From contig JAHJAA010000045.1 in assembly GCA_018814305.1 (NCBI GenBank), positions 138,346 through 202,345 of the forward strand: DNA of 64,000 nucleotides, written 5' to 3'. Source of the stretch: Pseudomonadota bacterium (GTDB lineage: Bacteria > Desulfobacterota > Desulfobulbia > Desulfobulbales > JAGXFP01). This document shows positions 17,709 through 26,905 of the stretch, one piece after another. A program made the translations under genes and the position numbers. Positions within the stretch are counted from its first letter, which is position 1. Every line of letters begins with the position of its first letter. A model generated the notes under the pieces. The model saw nothing but the letters and a program-made list of their open reading frames with translations. It was not told where the DNA came from and did no database searches.

Positions 17709-17736
17709 ATCATAGCATAAAAAAATAAAATGTAAA
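17709..17736 (-). promoter_or_regulatory. Candidate sigma-70 promoter for acpP-crtI-fab-ole
   Basis: On the minus strand TTTACA (17731-17736), a 16-base A/T-rich spacer and TATGAT (17709-17714); each box matches the consensus at five of six positions. Transcription would start near 17702 and leave a leader of about 170 bases containing the three palindromes. Confidence 0.5.
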
Positions 17737-17858
17737 TCCGTGAAGGAGTCCAATTTGACGAAATTTTTTAAAAAATATCCGGCTCAACCACACAAAAATT
17801 CAAAAAACATCGTATTGTCAAACAATTATGACAAAACACTTTCTTTGCGCTTGGACTC

Positions 17859-19106
17859 TCAGTTTTCACACTTCTTTACAATTACCACAGAATTAATCCC
17901 GACCATGCCAAAAGAATTGTTGAGAATGGCCTTGACCTCTTTCAGTTCACGAGCTTGCCCAGAAACTAGATTTGAAAGATCACAAAGCGGGTCGGGATCG
18001 GTAAGATTAATGGTCGGATGAACCAGGTTATCGGTGAAGGCCGGCAGATTCCCAGCCAACTCCAAAACCCCGGCTGCCCCCATGGCATGACCAATAATAC
18101 TCTTGGTATTATTGATATGGGTTCCAGATGCCTGGCTGAATACCTCCCGAATAGCTCGGCACTCTTCGATATCTCCCTGCCGGGTTCCGGTGGCATGGGT
18201 ATTAATAATATCAATATCATCTGGGTTCATTCCTGCCCTGCGTAAAGCAAGTCGCATACATTCAGCCTGGCGGGGGCCATGGGGTAAAACAAAGTCAAGG
18301 GCATCGGAATTCATGGCATACCCAGCCAGTTCTGCGTAGATTCTGGCTCCTCTGGCGCGAGCCCTATCCAATCGCTCGAGAGTATAAAGACAGGCGCCCT
18401 CAGAGATTACAATCCCATCACGATCCAGGTTAAAAGGTCGACTGGCCTTGGTTGGATCATCATGGAGGGCCAGGGCTCCCTGGGCCCGGAAGCTGGCAAA
18501 AATCCCAAAGGATCCGGTACTCTCGGAAATCCCCCCAGCCAAGGCCAGATCGACCTCATCCAGTAACAGCATCTGCGCGCCCTGAATCAAAGCGGCATTG
18601 CCGGCGGCACAGGCCGCACCAATGGAATAATGGGGTCCAGTGATCCCGAGACTCATAGTTATCTCACCCGCAGGATTATTCAAGACGGTCCTGGGATTGT
18701 GATGATGGGTCCAATAATCAAGGTTGTACCCAAACTGGCTGATATTATAGACCTCATTTTCGGTCTCGACGGTCCCATGTTCAGTGAGACCGATATAGAC
18801 CCCAACCCTGGTCGGATCTTCATTTTCAATGTTTAGTCCGGCATCAAGCAAAGCCTCATGGGCCACATATACCCCGAGGCAACCGGCTCGGGTCCCCCGT
18901 TTATTGTCTTTTTTCTTTCGATACCTGGTCTCGGGAAAGGTACATAGGCCAGCTGGCACCTTACCGACATAGCGAAGTTCCGTCTCGGTAACGCCACTGA
19001 CACCATGGACTAATTTATCTCTAAATGAATGAAGATTATCGGCATTCGGGGCAGCAAGGCCCACACCGGTAATTACAATTCGTTGGTTATCAGGTTTCTG
19101 ATTCAT
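17859..19106 (-). CDS. fabF: FabF-type beta-ketoacyl-ACP synthase
   Basis: KAS I/II fold, 415 residues. The Cys-His-His triad is C166 (SIGAACAAGN), H304 (NTHATGTRQGD) and H340 (NNTKSIIGHAMG, with K335). It extends an ACP-bound chain by decarboxylative condensation with malonyl-ACP. The nucleophile context ACAAGN differs from the TACASG of housekeeping FabF, which suggests a specialised subgroup. First gene of the cluster, separated from acpP by 330 bases and with its own upstream signals. A dehydratase partner is not present and is presumably borrowed from primary metabolism. Confidence 0.92.
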   Translation of the reverse strand: MNQKPDNQRIVITGVGLAAPNADNLHSFRDKLVHGVSGVTETELRYVGKVPAGLCTFPETRYRKKKDNKRGTRAGCLGVYVAHEALLDAGLNIENEDPTRVGVYIGLTEHGTVETENEVYNISQFGYNLDYWTHHHNPRTVLNNPAGEITMSLGITGPHYSIGAACAAGNAALIQGAQMLLLDEVDLALAGGISESTGSFGIFASFRAQGALALHDDPTKASRPFNLDRDGIVISEGACLYTLERLDRARARGARIYAELAGYAMNSDALDFVLPHGPRQAECMRLALRRAGMNPDDIDIINTHATGTRQGDIEECRAIREVFSQASGTHINNTKSIIGHAMGAAGVLELAGNLPAFTDNLVHPTINLTDPDPLCDLSNLVSGQARELKEVKAILNNSFGMVGINSVVIVKKCEN

Positions 19107-19142
19107 GGGCAGATAGGTCTTCTAACTTTTTGAAATCGCGCG

Positions 19143-19176
19143 CAACTGACCGCACTATAGTATACGAACAACTGAC
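19143..19176 (-). promoter_or_regulatory. Direct repeats flanking a candidate -10 upstream of fabF
   Basis: CAACTGAC occurs at 19143-19150 and 19169-19176 (26 bases apart on the plus strand). Between them lies TATACT on the minus strand (19159-19164), five of six bases of a -10 box; the -35 region is poor, as expected of an activated promoter. A CTTAC/GTAAG inverted pair follows at about 19176-19192. The sequence 19193-19266 shows nothing else. Confidence 0.35.
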
Positions 19177-19266
19177 TTACAATCACTAGTAAGCGCCGAT
19201 TCGTCTCGCCTAAACCATCACACAGGGCCTGGTTCTTCTCACCTCTTCACCGCACGTTACAGATCA

Positions 19267-21171
19267 TCACAAAACCGCCAGGTCATCCATGGGAGTATAT
19301 TCAGGAATCATCTCCCGCAGCACAGATTTAATGGCAATGGCGTTATGTTCACGGGCAAACTGTTCCAGCCGGGACAGCGGTTCGGCCAGGGACTCCAGAT
19401 CACAACCGTTGCCTCTCAAAACCATGATTTTTTCATGGTTGGTCGGCACGATCCCCTCCCCTTCAGTTATCAATTCTTCATGAAGCTTTTCGCCGGGGCG
19501 GAGACCGATATACTTGATTTCAATTTCCAGATCCGGTTCCTTTCCACAAAGTCGGATGAGGTCTCGTGCCATCTGGGCAATCCTTACCGGAGTGCCCATC
19601 TCAAGAATAAATATTTCACCGCCCTCTCCCATGGTGACAGCCTGGAGAATCAATTGAGCGGCCTCTTCTATGGACATGAAATATCTGGTCATATCCGGAT
19701 CGGTTACGGTTACCGGCCCACCGAGCTCTATTTGCCGTTTAAAGAGCGGGATAACCGAACCGCTTGAACCCAAGACATTACCGAAGCGAACTGCCATAAA
19801 CCTGGTGGATGGTTTACCGACGCTATTTTTTTTCATCTCATGGCAGTATGCCTGCATGATCTTTTCGGTCATTCTTTTAGAGGCTCCCATGACATTCGTC
19901 GGTCGAACCGCTTTGTCGGTGGAAACCAGAATAAAACGACCAACGTCATGCTTGACCGAGGCCTCAATAATCCTTCGAGTCGCTATAATATTATTTTTCA
20001 CAGCCTCCCAGGGATTCGTTTCTACAATGGGAACATGCTTATAGGCTGCCGCATGAAAAACGAGATCTGGTTTATACCGTTGAATCACTTCATCGATCAA
20101 GCCCTTTTCCTGGAGATAGCCTAAAACGGAGATATAATTGGTAAAACCGATTTCATAGAGAATTTCCATCTCAACCTGATACAGATTATGCTCACTGGCA
20201 TCGAAAAGAATCAGCTGCCGCGGGCGAAATCTAAGGATCTGCCGACACAGTTCGGCCCCAATGGAACCACCGGCCCCGGTCACGAGGATCACCTGATTTT
20301 CCAAGGTTTTCTCAATCATATCCAGTTCAAGACGCACCGGAGGTCTGCCCAGAAGATCCTTATAGGACACATCACGGATAGATTTGATCGAAACCTTGTC
20401 ATTGATGATTTCTCCAAGGCTCGGCAGGGTTTTGAAACTGATATTACAAGTCCGGCAGACCTCGACGATCCTCTCCATCTGATCACGGGAAGCAGATGGA
20501 ATGGCAATCAGTATTTCATCAGGTTGATGTGCATCCACCCAATCATGGAGTTCCGCAATGGGTCCGATAACCGATACCCCATGGATCCGTTGTCCTATCT
20601 TGCTGGGGTGATCATCCAAAAGCCCGACAATATGATAGGGTAACATCCGATTAACCAGAACCTCCCGAACAATCTGCTCGGCTGCGTCTCCAGCCCCAAT
20701 GATGAGGAGTTTCTTCCTCCGACTGGTTAATCGTCTGGCTCGCCGGATCAGCGGGAAGTCCTGAAAGTGACTGTAATAGAGACGCAGTACAACCCGATGG
20801 CCAGATACAGCAATCAGGGTTAACAGGCCATCCAGAACAAATACAGCCCTTGAAAAGCCCTCAAAACGATTAACCATCAACAGGCAAGAGATGGCAACAA
20901 GGGAGATGATCGCGCAGGCCTTCAGGATATTCAGGAGATCGACGAGACTGGTGTAACGCCACATCCCCCGATAGAGACCAAAAAATATAAAAACCGTTAT
21001 TTTTAAAGGAATCAGGAGAGGCAGGACCAATCTGATATTGGACCATTCATTGGGACCCAGCTCCCCATCAAAACGGATCATATACGCCAGCCAATGCGTA
21101 ATGATCAACAGGATGATGTCCAGAGTCAGGACAATCCAGAAATTGAGTTTACGAAGATGGTTTCGCAGCAT
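19267..21171 (-). CDS. WbpM/CapD-like membrane nucleotide-sugar 4,6-dehydratase
   Basis: 634 residues: four N-terminal membrane segments (to about 130), a CoA-binding-like Rossmann domain (IIGAGDAAEQIV) and a C-terminal extended SDR with VTGAGGSIGAELCRQ near 297. The catalytic region STDKAVRPTNVMGASK has Met in place of the usual Tyr, as in WbpM/FlaA1 enzymes. These convert UDP-GlcNAc to its 4-keto-6-deoxy derivative at the inner membrane. It is followed upstream in the same orientation by a WbpL-like and a WbpV-like gene, the usual set for a QuiNAc- or FucNAc-initiated O-antigen. Confidence 0.9.
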   Translation of the reverse strand: MLRNHLRKLNFWIVLTLDIILLIITHWLAYMIRFDGELGPNEWSNIRLVLPLLIPLKITVFIFFGLYRGMWRYTSLVDLLNILKACAIISLVAISCLLMVNRFEGFSRAVFVLDGLLTLIAVSGHRVVLRLYYSHFQDFPLIRRARRLTSRRKKLLIIGAGDAAEQIVREVLVNRMLPYHIVGLLDDHPSKIGQRIHGVSVIGPIAELHDWVDAHQPDEILIAIPSASRDQMERIVEVCRTCNISFKTLPSLGEIINDKVSIKSIRDVSYKDLLGRPPVRLELDMIEKTLENQVILVTGAGGSIGAELCRQILRFRPRQLILFDASEHNLYQVEMEILYEIGFTNYISVLGYLQEKGLIDEVIQRYKPDLVFHAAAYKHVPIVETNPWEAVKNNIIATRRIIEASVKHDVGRFILVSTDKAVRPTNVMGASKRMTEKIMQAYCHEMKKNSVGKPSTRFMAVRFGNVLGSSGSVIPLFKRQIELGGPVTVTDPDMTRYFMSIEEAAQLILQAVTMGEGGEIFILEMGTPVRIAQMARDLIRLCGKEPDLEIEIKYIGLRPGEKLHEELITEGEGIVPTNHEKIMVLRGNGCDLESLAEPLSRLEQFAREHNAIAIKSVLREMIPEYTPMDDLAVL

Positions 21172-21235
21172 ATAAAACGTTCCAGGCGAAACAATTGTTC
21201 ATACCTGGACGAGAACACAAATAGGCAACTGTCGT

Positions 21236-22252
21236 TCAGGTTCTATTTTTATGAGGGGTAATCTTACCAGACTTGAAAATGAATACCACTACAATCAAAG
21301 GAAGATATGCGATAAAAGTTCCTAAAATACGATATGAAGGAAGAATTTCCACAAAAAAGGCCAACGGAAACAGCCAAAAAATATTTATTCCAAGAACCCC
21401 GGCAGTAACCTTGAGATGACTTGAGTAAAACAAACTCGCTTGTTGATAGGCATGACTGCAATGTGACTGAAGCCAGGCCTCCCCCTTAAAAATCCGGGTT
21501 AATAGCGTAATGGTGGCATCAGTCAGAAAAACGGCCAGCAGGATGAGCCATGAGTAGGCCCCCATGGAGTGCTCTAAAACAACGGTCTTCAGCATTATTC
21601 CACCAATAACGAAGCCCAAAAAGCAACTCCCCACATCACCCATAAAAATCCTTGCCGGAGGCCAGTTCCAGAGCAAAAAACCCAAACAAATGGCCCCAAC
21701 ACCCAAGACAAGGAGAGCATCCGGACGGTCCTTGTTCAAAAAAAGAATCAATCCCGCCCCAGTGGTCACCGAAAGCCCTTCCATGGCCGCGATCCCATCA
21801 ATCCCATCCATAAAATTAAATACGTTCAGGAGCCAGACCATGCCGACCATCATCACCAGGATAACCGAAAGCCCGACAAGACCATGAAAACCTGACCATA
21901 CATCCGAAAAATAAAAAAACACCGCGGTGGCAATAAAATGAACCGTAAGACGCCAGATGGCAGGAATATCACGAACGTCATCACAGAAACCTATTGCTGC
22001 TACGAGCAGCGAACCGCTAATTAACGACAGAGAAAAGCGGCTTGAAACGACACCGGTCATACTGAAAAGAGTCGCCACGAGGACGAATCCGATAACCATT
22101 CCAATCCCACCGCCTCGAGGAGTTGGATTCATATGGCAACTACGGTGGTTTGGTATATCCATGGGGGCAAGACGAGGGCCGGCCAAACACATTAAACCGG
22201 TCACCCCCCAAGACACTATTAAAGCCAGGATAATCCCGATAAGCTCAGCCAT
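21236..22252 (-). CDS. WbpL/WecA-like undecaprenyl-phosphate sugar-1-phosphate transferase
   Basis: Polytopic membrane enzyme of the MraY/WecA family (glycosyltransferase 4 type), 338 residues, about ten hydrophobic segments. Motifs DIPNHRSCHMNPTPRGGG, FCDDVRDIPA, NVFNFMDGIDGIA and FMGDVGSCFLGF carry the Mg and nucleotide ligands; the cytoplasmic loop ends in HCSHAYQ. It loads the first sugar phosphate on undecaprenyl phosphate. The start at 22252 (MAELIG) has GGAGGGG 6 bases upstream and overlaps the preceding gene by 8 bases. Confidence 0.9.
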   Translation of the reverse strand: MAELIGIILALIVSWGVTGLMCLAGPRLAPMDIPNHRSCHMNPTPRGGGIGMVIGFVLVATLFSMTGVVSSRFSLSLISGSLLVAAIGFCDDVRDIPAIWRLTVHFIATAVFFYFSDVWSGFHGLVGLSVILVMMVGMVWLLNVFNFMDGIDGIAAMEGLSVTTGAGLILFLNKDRPDALLVLGVGAICLGFLLWNWPPARIFMGDVGSCFLGFVIGGIMLKTVVLEHSMGAYSWLILLAVFLTDATITLLTRIFKGEAWLQSHCSHAYQQASLFYSSHLKVTAGVLGINIFWLFPLAFFVEILPSYRILGTFIAYLPLIVVVFIFKSGKITPHKNRT

Positions 22253-23240
22253 GGGATTCCCCTCCGGTTTCACCATCACCGATGACGGTTCTGGCAATGC
22301 CCTGTTCAAGGGAAACACTCTGGCACCAGTCCAATTTTCTTATGGCCTCAATGGACTCAATCCGAGAAGAACCGCAAAGCCTTTCAAGCTGTTCACCCAT
22401 TCCGGTCAACCGGCCTGCGAGATGCAGAACCGGGAGGGGAAGGGTAAAAAGCCGTGGTCGCACCTTCAAAGCCCTGGCGATTTCAATAATAAGTTCCGGA
22501 GTGGACAAATCCTGGGCATCGGCAAGAGGAAAAATTTCCCCGGCCGCAGCGGGATGATCGAGACACCGAATAATAAAATCAACCAGGTTATCGAGATAGA
22601 TATAGCTTCGTCGATTATTGATGCCGGCAAATGGCAGGGGAAGTCCCGAGGCAACCAGGCGGATCAGAAGGGCAAAATTACCGCCAACTCCTGGACCGAA
22701 AACGAGCGGTGGACGGATAACAACATACTCAAGCATACTCCCAGAACAAATCGAACGGATTTCAGCCTCGGCAGCGGCCTTGGTTATAGCATAGCAATCA
22801 CCGGCCGAAACCACTTGTCCCGCGACAGGTGGAGAGACCGGGGAAATATCTTCGACTTCCCGGGCTTTAATAGAACTGAGAAAAACCAGCCGTTTTACCC
22901 CGGACCGAATTGCAGCATGGGTCAGGGCGGAGGTGAGAATAACATTGTCCTGCCAATAGGAACTGAATTCGTCGGATTCGCCAGGTCTTTTTTTGGGGAT
23001 TCGGGCCGCAAGATGGACCACTGCATCGCACCCTTCCAAGTGCTCCGCCCAATCGGTTGTTTCGTTAAGTCGTCCGGTGATCCGGACCTCACCAAGGTTG
23101 CCGGGAATAAGCCCATGATCACCTTGTCGGACCAAACTTCTGACCCGGATCCCCTGACGTTCCAATCTATGACTTAAACGACGTCCGATGAACCCTCCGG
23201 CACCTGTAATCAGCACCTGCCGACTCATCTTCCGAAACAC
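22245..23240 (-). CDS. WbpV-like NAD-dependent sugar epimerase/reductase
   Basis: Extended SDR of up to 331 residues, with LITGAGGFIGRRLSHRL at the N-terminus and a catalytic Tyr/Lys in CYAITKAAAEAEI. Between a WbpL-like and a glycosyltransferase gene, the best guess is the 4-reductase that turns UDP-4-keto-6-deoxy-GlcNAc into UDP-QuiNAc or UDP-FucNAc, as WbpV does. Start uncertain: GTG at 23240 or ATG at 23228, neither with a well-spaced ribosome-binding site. Confidence 0.78.
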   Translation of the reverse strand: MFRKMSRQVLITGAGGFIGRRLSHRLERQGIRVRSLVRQGDHGLIPGNLGEVRITGRLNETTDWAEHLEGCDAVVHLAARIPKKRPGESDEFSSYWQDNVILTSALTHAAIRSGVKRLVFLSSIKAREVEDISPVSPPVAGQVVSAGDCYAITKAAAEAEIRSICSGSMLEYVVIRPPLVFGPGVGGNFALLIRLVASGLPLPFAGINNRRSYIYLDNLVDFIIRCLDHPAAAGEIFPLADAQDLSTPELIIEIARALKVRPRLFTLPLPVLHLAGRLTGMGEQLERLCGSSRIESIEAIRKLDWCQSVSLEQGIARTVIGDGETGGESHG

Positions 23241-23307
23241 CGGGCAGATTTCAGGAACGGAACAAACAAAAACCCGGCGATTCTATCTCCACTGTGAGCC
23301 CTCATGA

Positions 23308-24138
23308 TCACCAGATTTTAATGCCGTGTTTTTGAAAAAATATCTTCCCGGACCGGGTAAACATCCCCACGTGGGAGAACCCTTTCTGGGCCGTTGAGCC
23401 GCCATGATGGGTAATCCGGACCTGTGGAACATAGGCGAGTCGGCTTCTCTCTCCAACTCTAAGTGAAAGGTCAAAATCTTCGAAATAAAGAAAGTAATCT
23501 GGAGAAAACATTCCACTTTCCAAAAAGAGCTTGGTCCGAAAAAACATAAAACAACCACTGACAATGGGCGGGTTGATAAAAGGGCTGCCGCTCTCACATT
23601 CACTTCGCATTTCGTAAGCAGAAAGACGCCGGTCAAATAGTTTCTTGATTCCGGCAGGAGCCCAGGCCCGCAGGGCCAGAGTCAATAGGGAGGGATACCT
23701 TTTACACAGGTACTGCTGCCGGCCGTCCGGGGAGACGGCATGGGGACTGATCAGGCCAACCTCTGGATGCTCATCCATAAAAACACAGGCCATAGCCAGG
23801 GCGTCTTCCTCAAGGATCACATCGGGATTAAGGATCAGGTGATACGTGGAATTGGCCGTAATAGCGAGATTGTGCCCTTGGCCGAAACCGACATTCCCCT
23901 GACCGGTAATAACCTGAAGATCGACTTCGGAACACCCCTCAAGGGTCAGCCTGGCACTCTCCTGAATAACCATCAACGAATCTGGATCAGGACCGTTATC
24001 AACGAGCACCACCAAAGATTTCCGGCAATGTCCGGTTGATCGGGCAGATTCAAATGACCGGGCCAAGCTTGCCAGTGTATCAGTCAACTGAGGTGCCGAA
24101 GGGGAAAAAGTGACTATGGAAACGGAAATATCATACAT
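23308..24138 (-). CDS. Family 2 glycosyltransferase (rhamnosyltransferase-like)
   Basis: GT-A fold enzyme, 276 residues. SVSIVTFSPSAPQLTDTL opens the nucleotide-binding half, VLVDNGPDPDSL follows, GNVGFGQGHNLAI and LILNPDVILEEDAL give the DxD-like region, and YFEDFDLSLRVG gives the acceptor-side ED motif. This pattern is that of WbbL-type rhamnosyltransferases, which fits the rml genes next door. It probably adds the second sugar to the lipid-linked precursor on the cytoplasmic face. The exact sugar cannot be read from sequence. Confidence 0.85.
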   Translation of the reverse strand: MYDISVSIVTFSPSAPQLTDTLASLARSFESARSTGHCRKSLVVLVDNGPDPDSLMVIQESARLTLEGCSEVDLQVITGQGNVGFGQGHNLAITANSTYHLILNPDVILEEDALAMACVFMDEHPEVGLISPHAVSPDGRQQYLCKRYPSLLTLALRAWAPAGIKKLFDRRLSAYEMRSECESGSPFINPPIVSGCFMFFRTKLFLESGMFSPDYFLYFEDFDLSLRVGERSRLAYVPQVRITHHGGSTAQKGFSHVGMFTRSGKIFFQKHGIKIW

Positions 24139-24195
24139 CCCAGTATACCGAACCCAGATGAACTGGAAAGTAAATTAAGGACCCGGATAAGGAGC

Positions 24196-24321
24196 TTAAC
24201 TCGTTTCCGGATGGAAACTACCCATAGATTCTATTGCAGTTAAAATGAAACAACCTATGCAAAGTCCTGCCATAAACCCACAAAAATTCCAGATAGTATC
24301 CTTATCAGGAAACAACACCAT
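24196..24321 (-). CDS. Possible 41-residue small membrane protein
   Basis: In the 256-base gap between the glycosyltransferase and rmlB there is a 41-codon frame starting ATG-GTG at 24321. It has one hydrophobic stretch (FCGFMAGLCIGCFILTAI, about residues 13-30) between an aspartate-containing N-terminus and a short polar tail. No Shine-Dalgarno is evident. It may be a real single-pass peptide or chance. A short GTTTCC/GGAAAC hairpin overlaps its 3' end. Confidence 0.22.
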   Translation of the reverse strand: MVLFPDKDTIWNFCGFMAGLCIGCFILTAIESMGSFHPETS

Positions 24322-24394
24322 TCGATTTCATGAGTACCATGAACCTTCACCAGTGTCCAAAAAAATAGCTAAATCAGTCTGTAGTCCACCCGGC

Positions 24395-25501
24395 TCAGGT
24401 TCCATACTGCTTCTTCAACCAATCACGATAACTGCCATCAACAATCCGTCGCCACCATTCTTCATGATTCAAATACCAATCGACAGTTTTTTGAATTCCA
24501 CTTTCAAAAGATTCTTTTGGAATATAACCCAGTTCGGTGCGGCATTTTTCAGCGTCGATGGCATAACGCCGATCATGGCCGGGACGATCGGTGACAAAGG
24601 TAATCAATGAAGCGGAGGCCTTCCCGCAAGCAGCCGGGGAGTTTGGAAAACGAGGCCCAAGCTCAGGAGAACTCTCGAACCTCTCGTCAAGCAAGCCGCA
24701 AATCAGACGAACAATATTCAGATTGGTCCACTCGTTCACCCCGCCAAGATTATAAACCTCTCCGACTCTACCCTGCTGAAGGACCAAATCAATTCCCCGA
24801 CAATGGTCTTCGACGTAAAGCCAATCACGAATATTCAGGCCGTCGCCGTAGATGGGCAAGGGTTGATTTTCTAAAATATTAATCAAAATCAACGGGATCA
24901 GTTTTTCCGGAAATTGGAAAGGGCCGTAATTATTGGAACAATTGCTGGTGGTCACCTGAAGGCCATAAGTATGATGATAGGCCCGAACCAGATGATCAGA
25001 AGCGGCTTTAGACGCCGAGTAGGGCGAATTAGGGGCATACGGGGTCTTCTCGGTAAAAGGCGGGTCATGGGGCCCCAGGGAGCCGTATACTTCATCGGTA
25101 GAAACATGATGAAAGCGATGCGACCTCCCCTCGCCCTTCAGCCAGATCCGGCGGGCCGACCTCAGCAGAACATGGGTCCCATTGATATTGGTATCAAGAA
25201 AAAGATCCGGGCCATGAATGGATCGATCCACATGGGATTCGGCTGCAAAATGGACGATGGTATCGATATCGTGATCGATGAGGATTTTCTCCACCAGGGA
25301 TGAATCACGAATATCTCCCTGGATAAAAGAAAATCCGGAATCATGGCGGACCTCAGCAAGACTCTCCGGATTTCCCGCATAGGTCAGGGCATCCAAAACA
25401 ACAATTCGTTGGTCTGGATACTTTTTGCGCCAATAGAGGACAAAATTAGCCCCGATAAAACCGGCTCCGCCGGTCACTAACAGATTATGCATCATGCCCA
25501 T
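24395..25501 (-). CDS. rfbB: dTDP-glucose 4,6-dehydratase
   Basis: Extended SDR, 368 residues. NAD-binding VTGGAGFIGANFV at the N-terminus, HFAAESHVDRSI, the catalytic STDEVYGSLG with Thr/Asp/Glu, and SPYSASKAASDHLV with the Tyr and Lys. It converts dTDP-glucose to dTDP-4-keto-6-deoxyglucose, second step of dTDP-rhamnose synthesis. It overlaps the upstream rfbD by about 17 bases. An ATG at 25495 could be the true start. Confidence 0.95.
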   Translation of the reverse strand: MGMMHNLLVTGGAGFIGANFVLYWRKKYPDQRIVVLDALTYAGNPESLAEVRHDSGFSFIQGDIRDSSLVEKILIDHDIDTIVHFAAESHVDRSIHGPDLFLDTNINGTHVLLRSARRIWLKGEGRSHRFHHVSTDEVYGSLGPHDPPFTEKTPYAPNSPYSASKAASDHLVRAYHHTYGLQVTTSNCSNNYGPFQFPEKLIPLILINILENQPLPIYGDGLNIRDWLYVEDHCRGIDLVLQQGRVGEVYNLGGVNEWTNLNIVRLICGLLDERFESSPELGPRFPNSPAACGKASASLITFVTDRPGHDRRYAIDAEKCRTELGYIPKESFESGIQKTVDWYLNHEEWWRRIVDGSYRDWLKKQYGT

Positions 25502-26360
25502 CCTTCATCTCACGAAGCATTTTTCTCAGGCAAACCCGCCAATGAACCGGGGGGATATCCAATAGTTGCCAGGTCGAGGTTTTATCCAAAATACTGTACT
25601 GGGGGCGCTTGGCCGGTAAAGGATAATCGACGGTCCGGAGCGGACGAATTGCAACTTCACGTTGCACCAAGTCAAGCTCCCTGGCCTCTTCATAAACGGC
25701 CATGGCAAAGTCATACCAACTGGCCACCCCGGCATCGGTAAAATGATAGATCCCCGTGGCCTTCCTGTCCCTAAATCCCCAAAGAGCCAAGGCGAGACTG
25801 CGAGCCCAGGTCGGTGTCCCAACCTGCTCGGCAATCACCCCTATTTGATCCTTTTCCGCCAACAATCGAAGCATGGTCCTGACAAAATTATGCCCGCTCG
25901 CCGCATAGACCCAGGCGGTCCTGACGATGAGAGCCCTACCCGACATTATTGCCATAACCCGCCGTTCTCCGGCCGCCTTGCTCACTCCATATATTGATTG
26001 AGGATTGGGTCGGTCGGCTGGCAGATAGGGAACTGATTGGGTGCCGTCAAAAACAAAATCGGTAGAGATATGAAAAAGCTCGGCCTCTATAGCGAGTGCG
26101 GCCTCGGCCAGATAACCGGCACCTAACTCGTTCACCGCATGGGCTTGATCAACGTCACTCTCCGCCTGATCCACCTTGGTGTAAGCCGCGGCATTAATAA
26201 TCAGATCCGGGCCAATCGACTTGACCTGTTCCATGAGCAGGAGTCTGTCAGTGATATCCATTTCCCGCGAACCACAGGCCACAACCTCAACCCCCAAAGG
26301 AACGGTCTTTTGCAGTTCCATCCCAAGTTGGCCGGCAGCCCCGACAATAAGAACTTTCAC
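25485..26360 (-). CDS. rfbD: dTDP-4-dehydrorhamnose reductase
   Basis: SDR-fold reductase, 291 residues: VLIVGAAGQLGMEL at the N-terminus, NAAAYTKVDQAESD, ISTDFVFDGTQS, and YGVSKAAGERRV carrying the catalytic Tyr/Lys. It performs the last step to dTDP-L-rhamnose. Its ATG overlaps the rfbC stop (ATGA). Confidence 0.95.
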   Translation of the reverse strand: MKVLIVGAAGQLGMELQKTVPLGVEVVACGSREMDITDRLLLMEQVKSIGPDLIINAAAYTKVDQAESDVDQAHAVNELGAGYLAEAALAIEAELFHISTDFVFDGTQSVPYLPADRPNPQSIYGVSKAAGERRVMAIMSGRALIVRTAWVYAASGHNFVRTMLRLLAEKDQIGVIAEQVGTPTWARSLALALWGFRDRKATGIYHFTDAGVASWYDFAMAVYEEARELDLVQREVAIRPLRTVDYPLPAKRPQYSILDKTSTWQLLDIPPVHWRVCLRKMLREMKDGHDA

Positions 26361-26905
26361 GAGGTCGACTCCACATCACGAAGCCACGACGCCGCTTGAT
26401 CTTTTTCCGACAAGAGAGGTGGTTGGTTATTAACAAGAGGCCAGGCAATGGCCAGGTCAGGGTCATCCCAGCGGATCGCCCGTTCGTCTTGTGGGGCATA
26501 GTAATCGGTACATTTATAGACAAAATCAGCCGTATCGGAAACCACATAGAAACCATGGGCAAATCCGGGGGGCACCCAGAGCATCCGTTTGTTTTCAGCG
26601 GAGAGGATCTCTCCGACCCAACCACCGAACGACGGAGAGCCCCGACGGAGATCTACCGCAACATCAAAGACCTCCCCACTGACCACCCGGATCAACTTGC
26701 CCTGGGGATGATTAAACTGATAATGAAGCCCTCTGAGAATACCCTGTCGAGACCGGCTGTGATTGTCCTGGACAAAATTCACATCAAGACCGGCCTCGGC
26801 AAAGGTTCGTGCTTGCCAGGTTTCCATAAAGAAGCCCCGATCATCACCAAAAACTCGAGGGGTTATCAGGACGACATCAGGTATCGCCAAAGGTTTGAAG
26901 ATCAT
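26357..26905 (-). CDS. rfbC: dTDP-4-dehydrorhamnose 3,5-epimerase
   Basis: RmlC cupin of 182 residues, the usual size. [16 protein letters not shown] and [20 protein letters not shown] include the catalytic His of the family, followed by [28 protein letters not shown] and [15 protein letters not shown]. It epimerises C3 and C5 of the 4-keto sugar. ATGA overlaps tie it to rfbA upstream and rfbD downstream. Confidence 0.96.
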   Translation of the reverse strand: MIFKPLAIPDVVLITPRVFGDDRGFFMETWQARTFAEAGLDVNFVQDNHSRSRQGILRGLHYQFNHPQGKLIRVVSGEVFDVAVDLRRGSPSFGGWVGEILSAENKRMLWVPPGFAHGFYVVSDTADFVYKCTDYYAPQDERAIRWDDPDLAIAWPLVNNQPPLLSEKDQAASWLRDVESTS

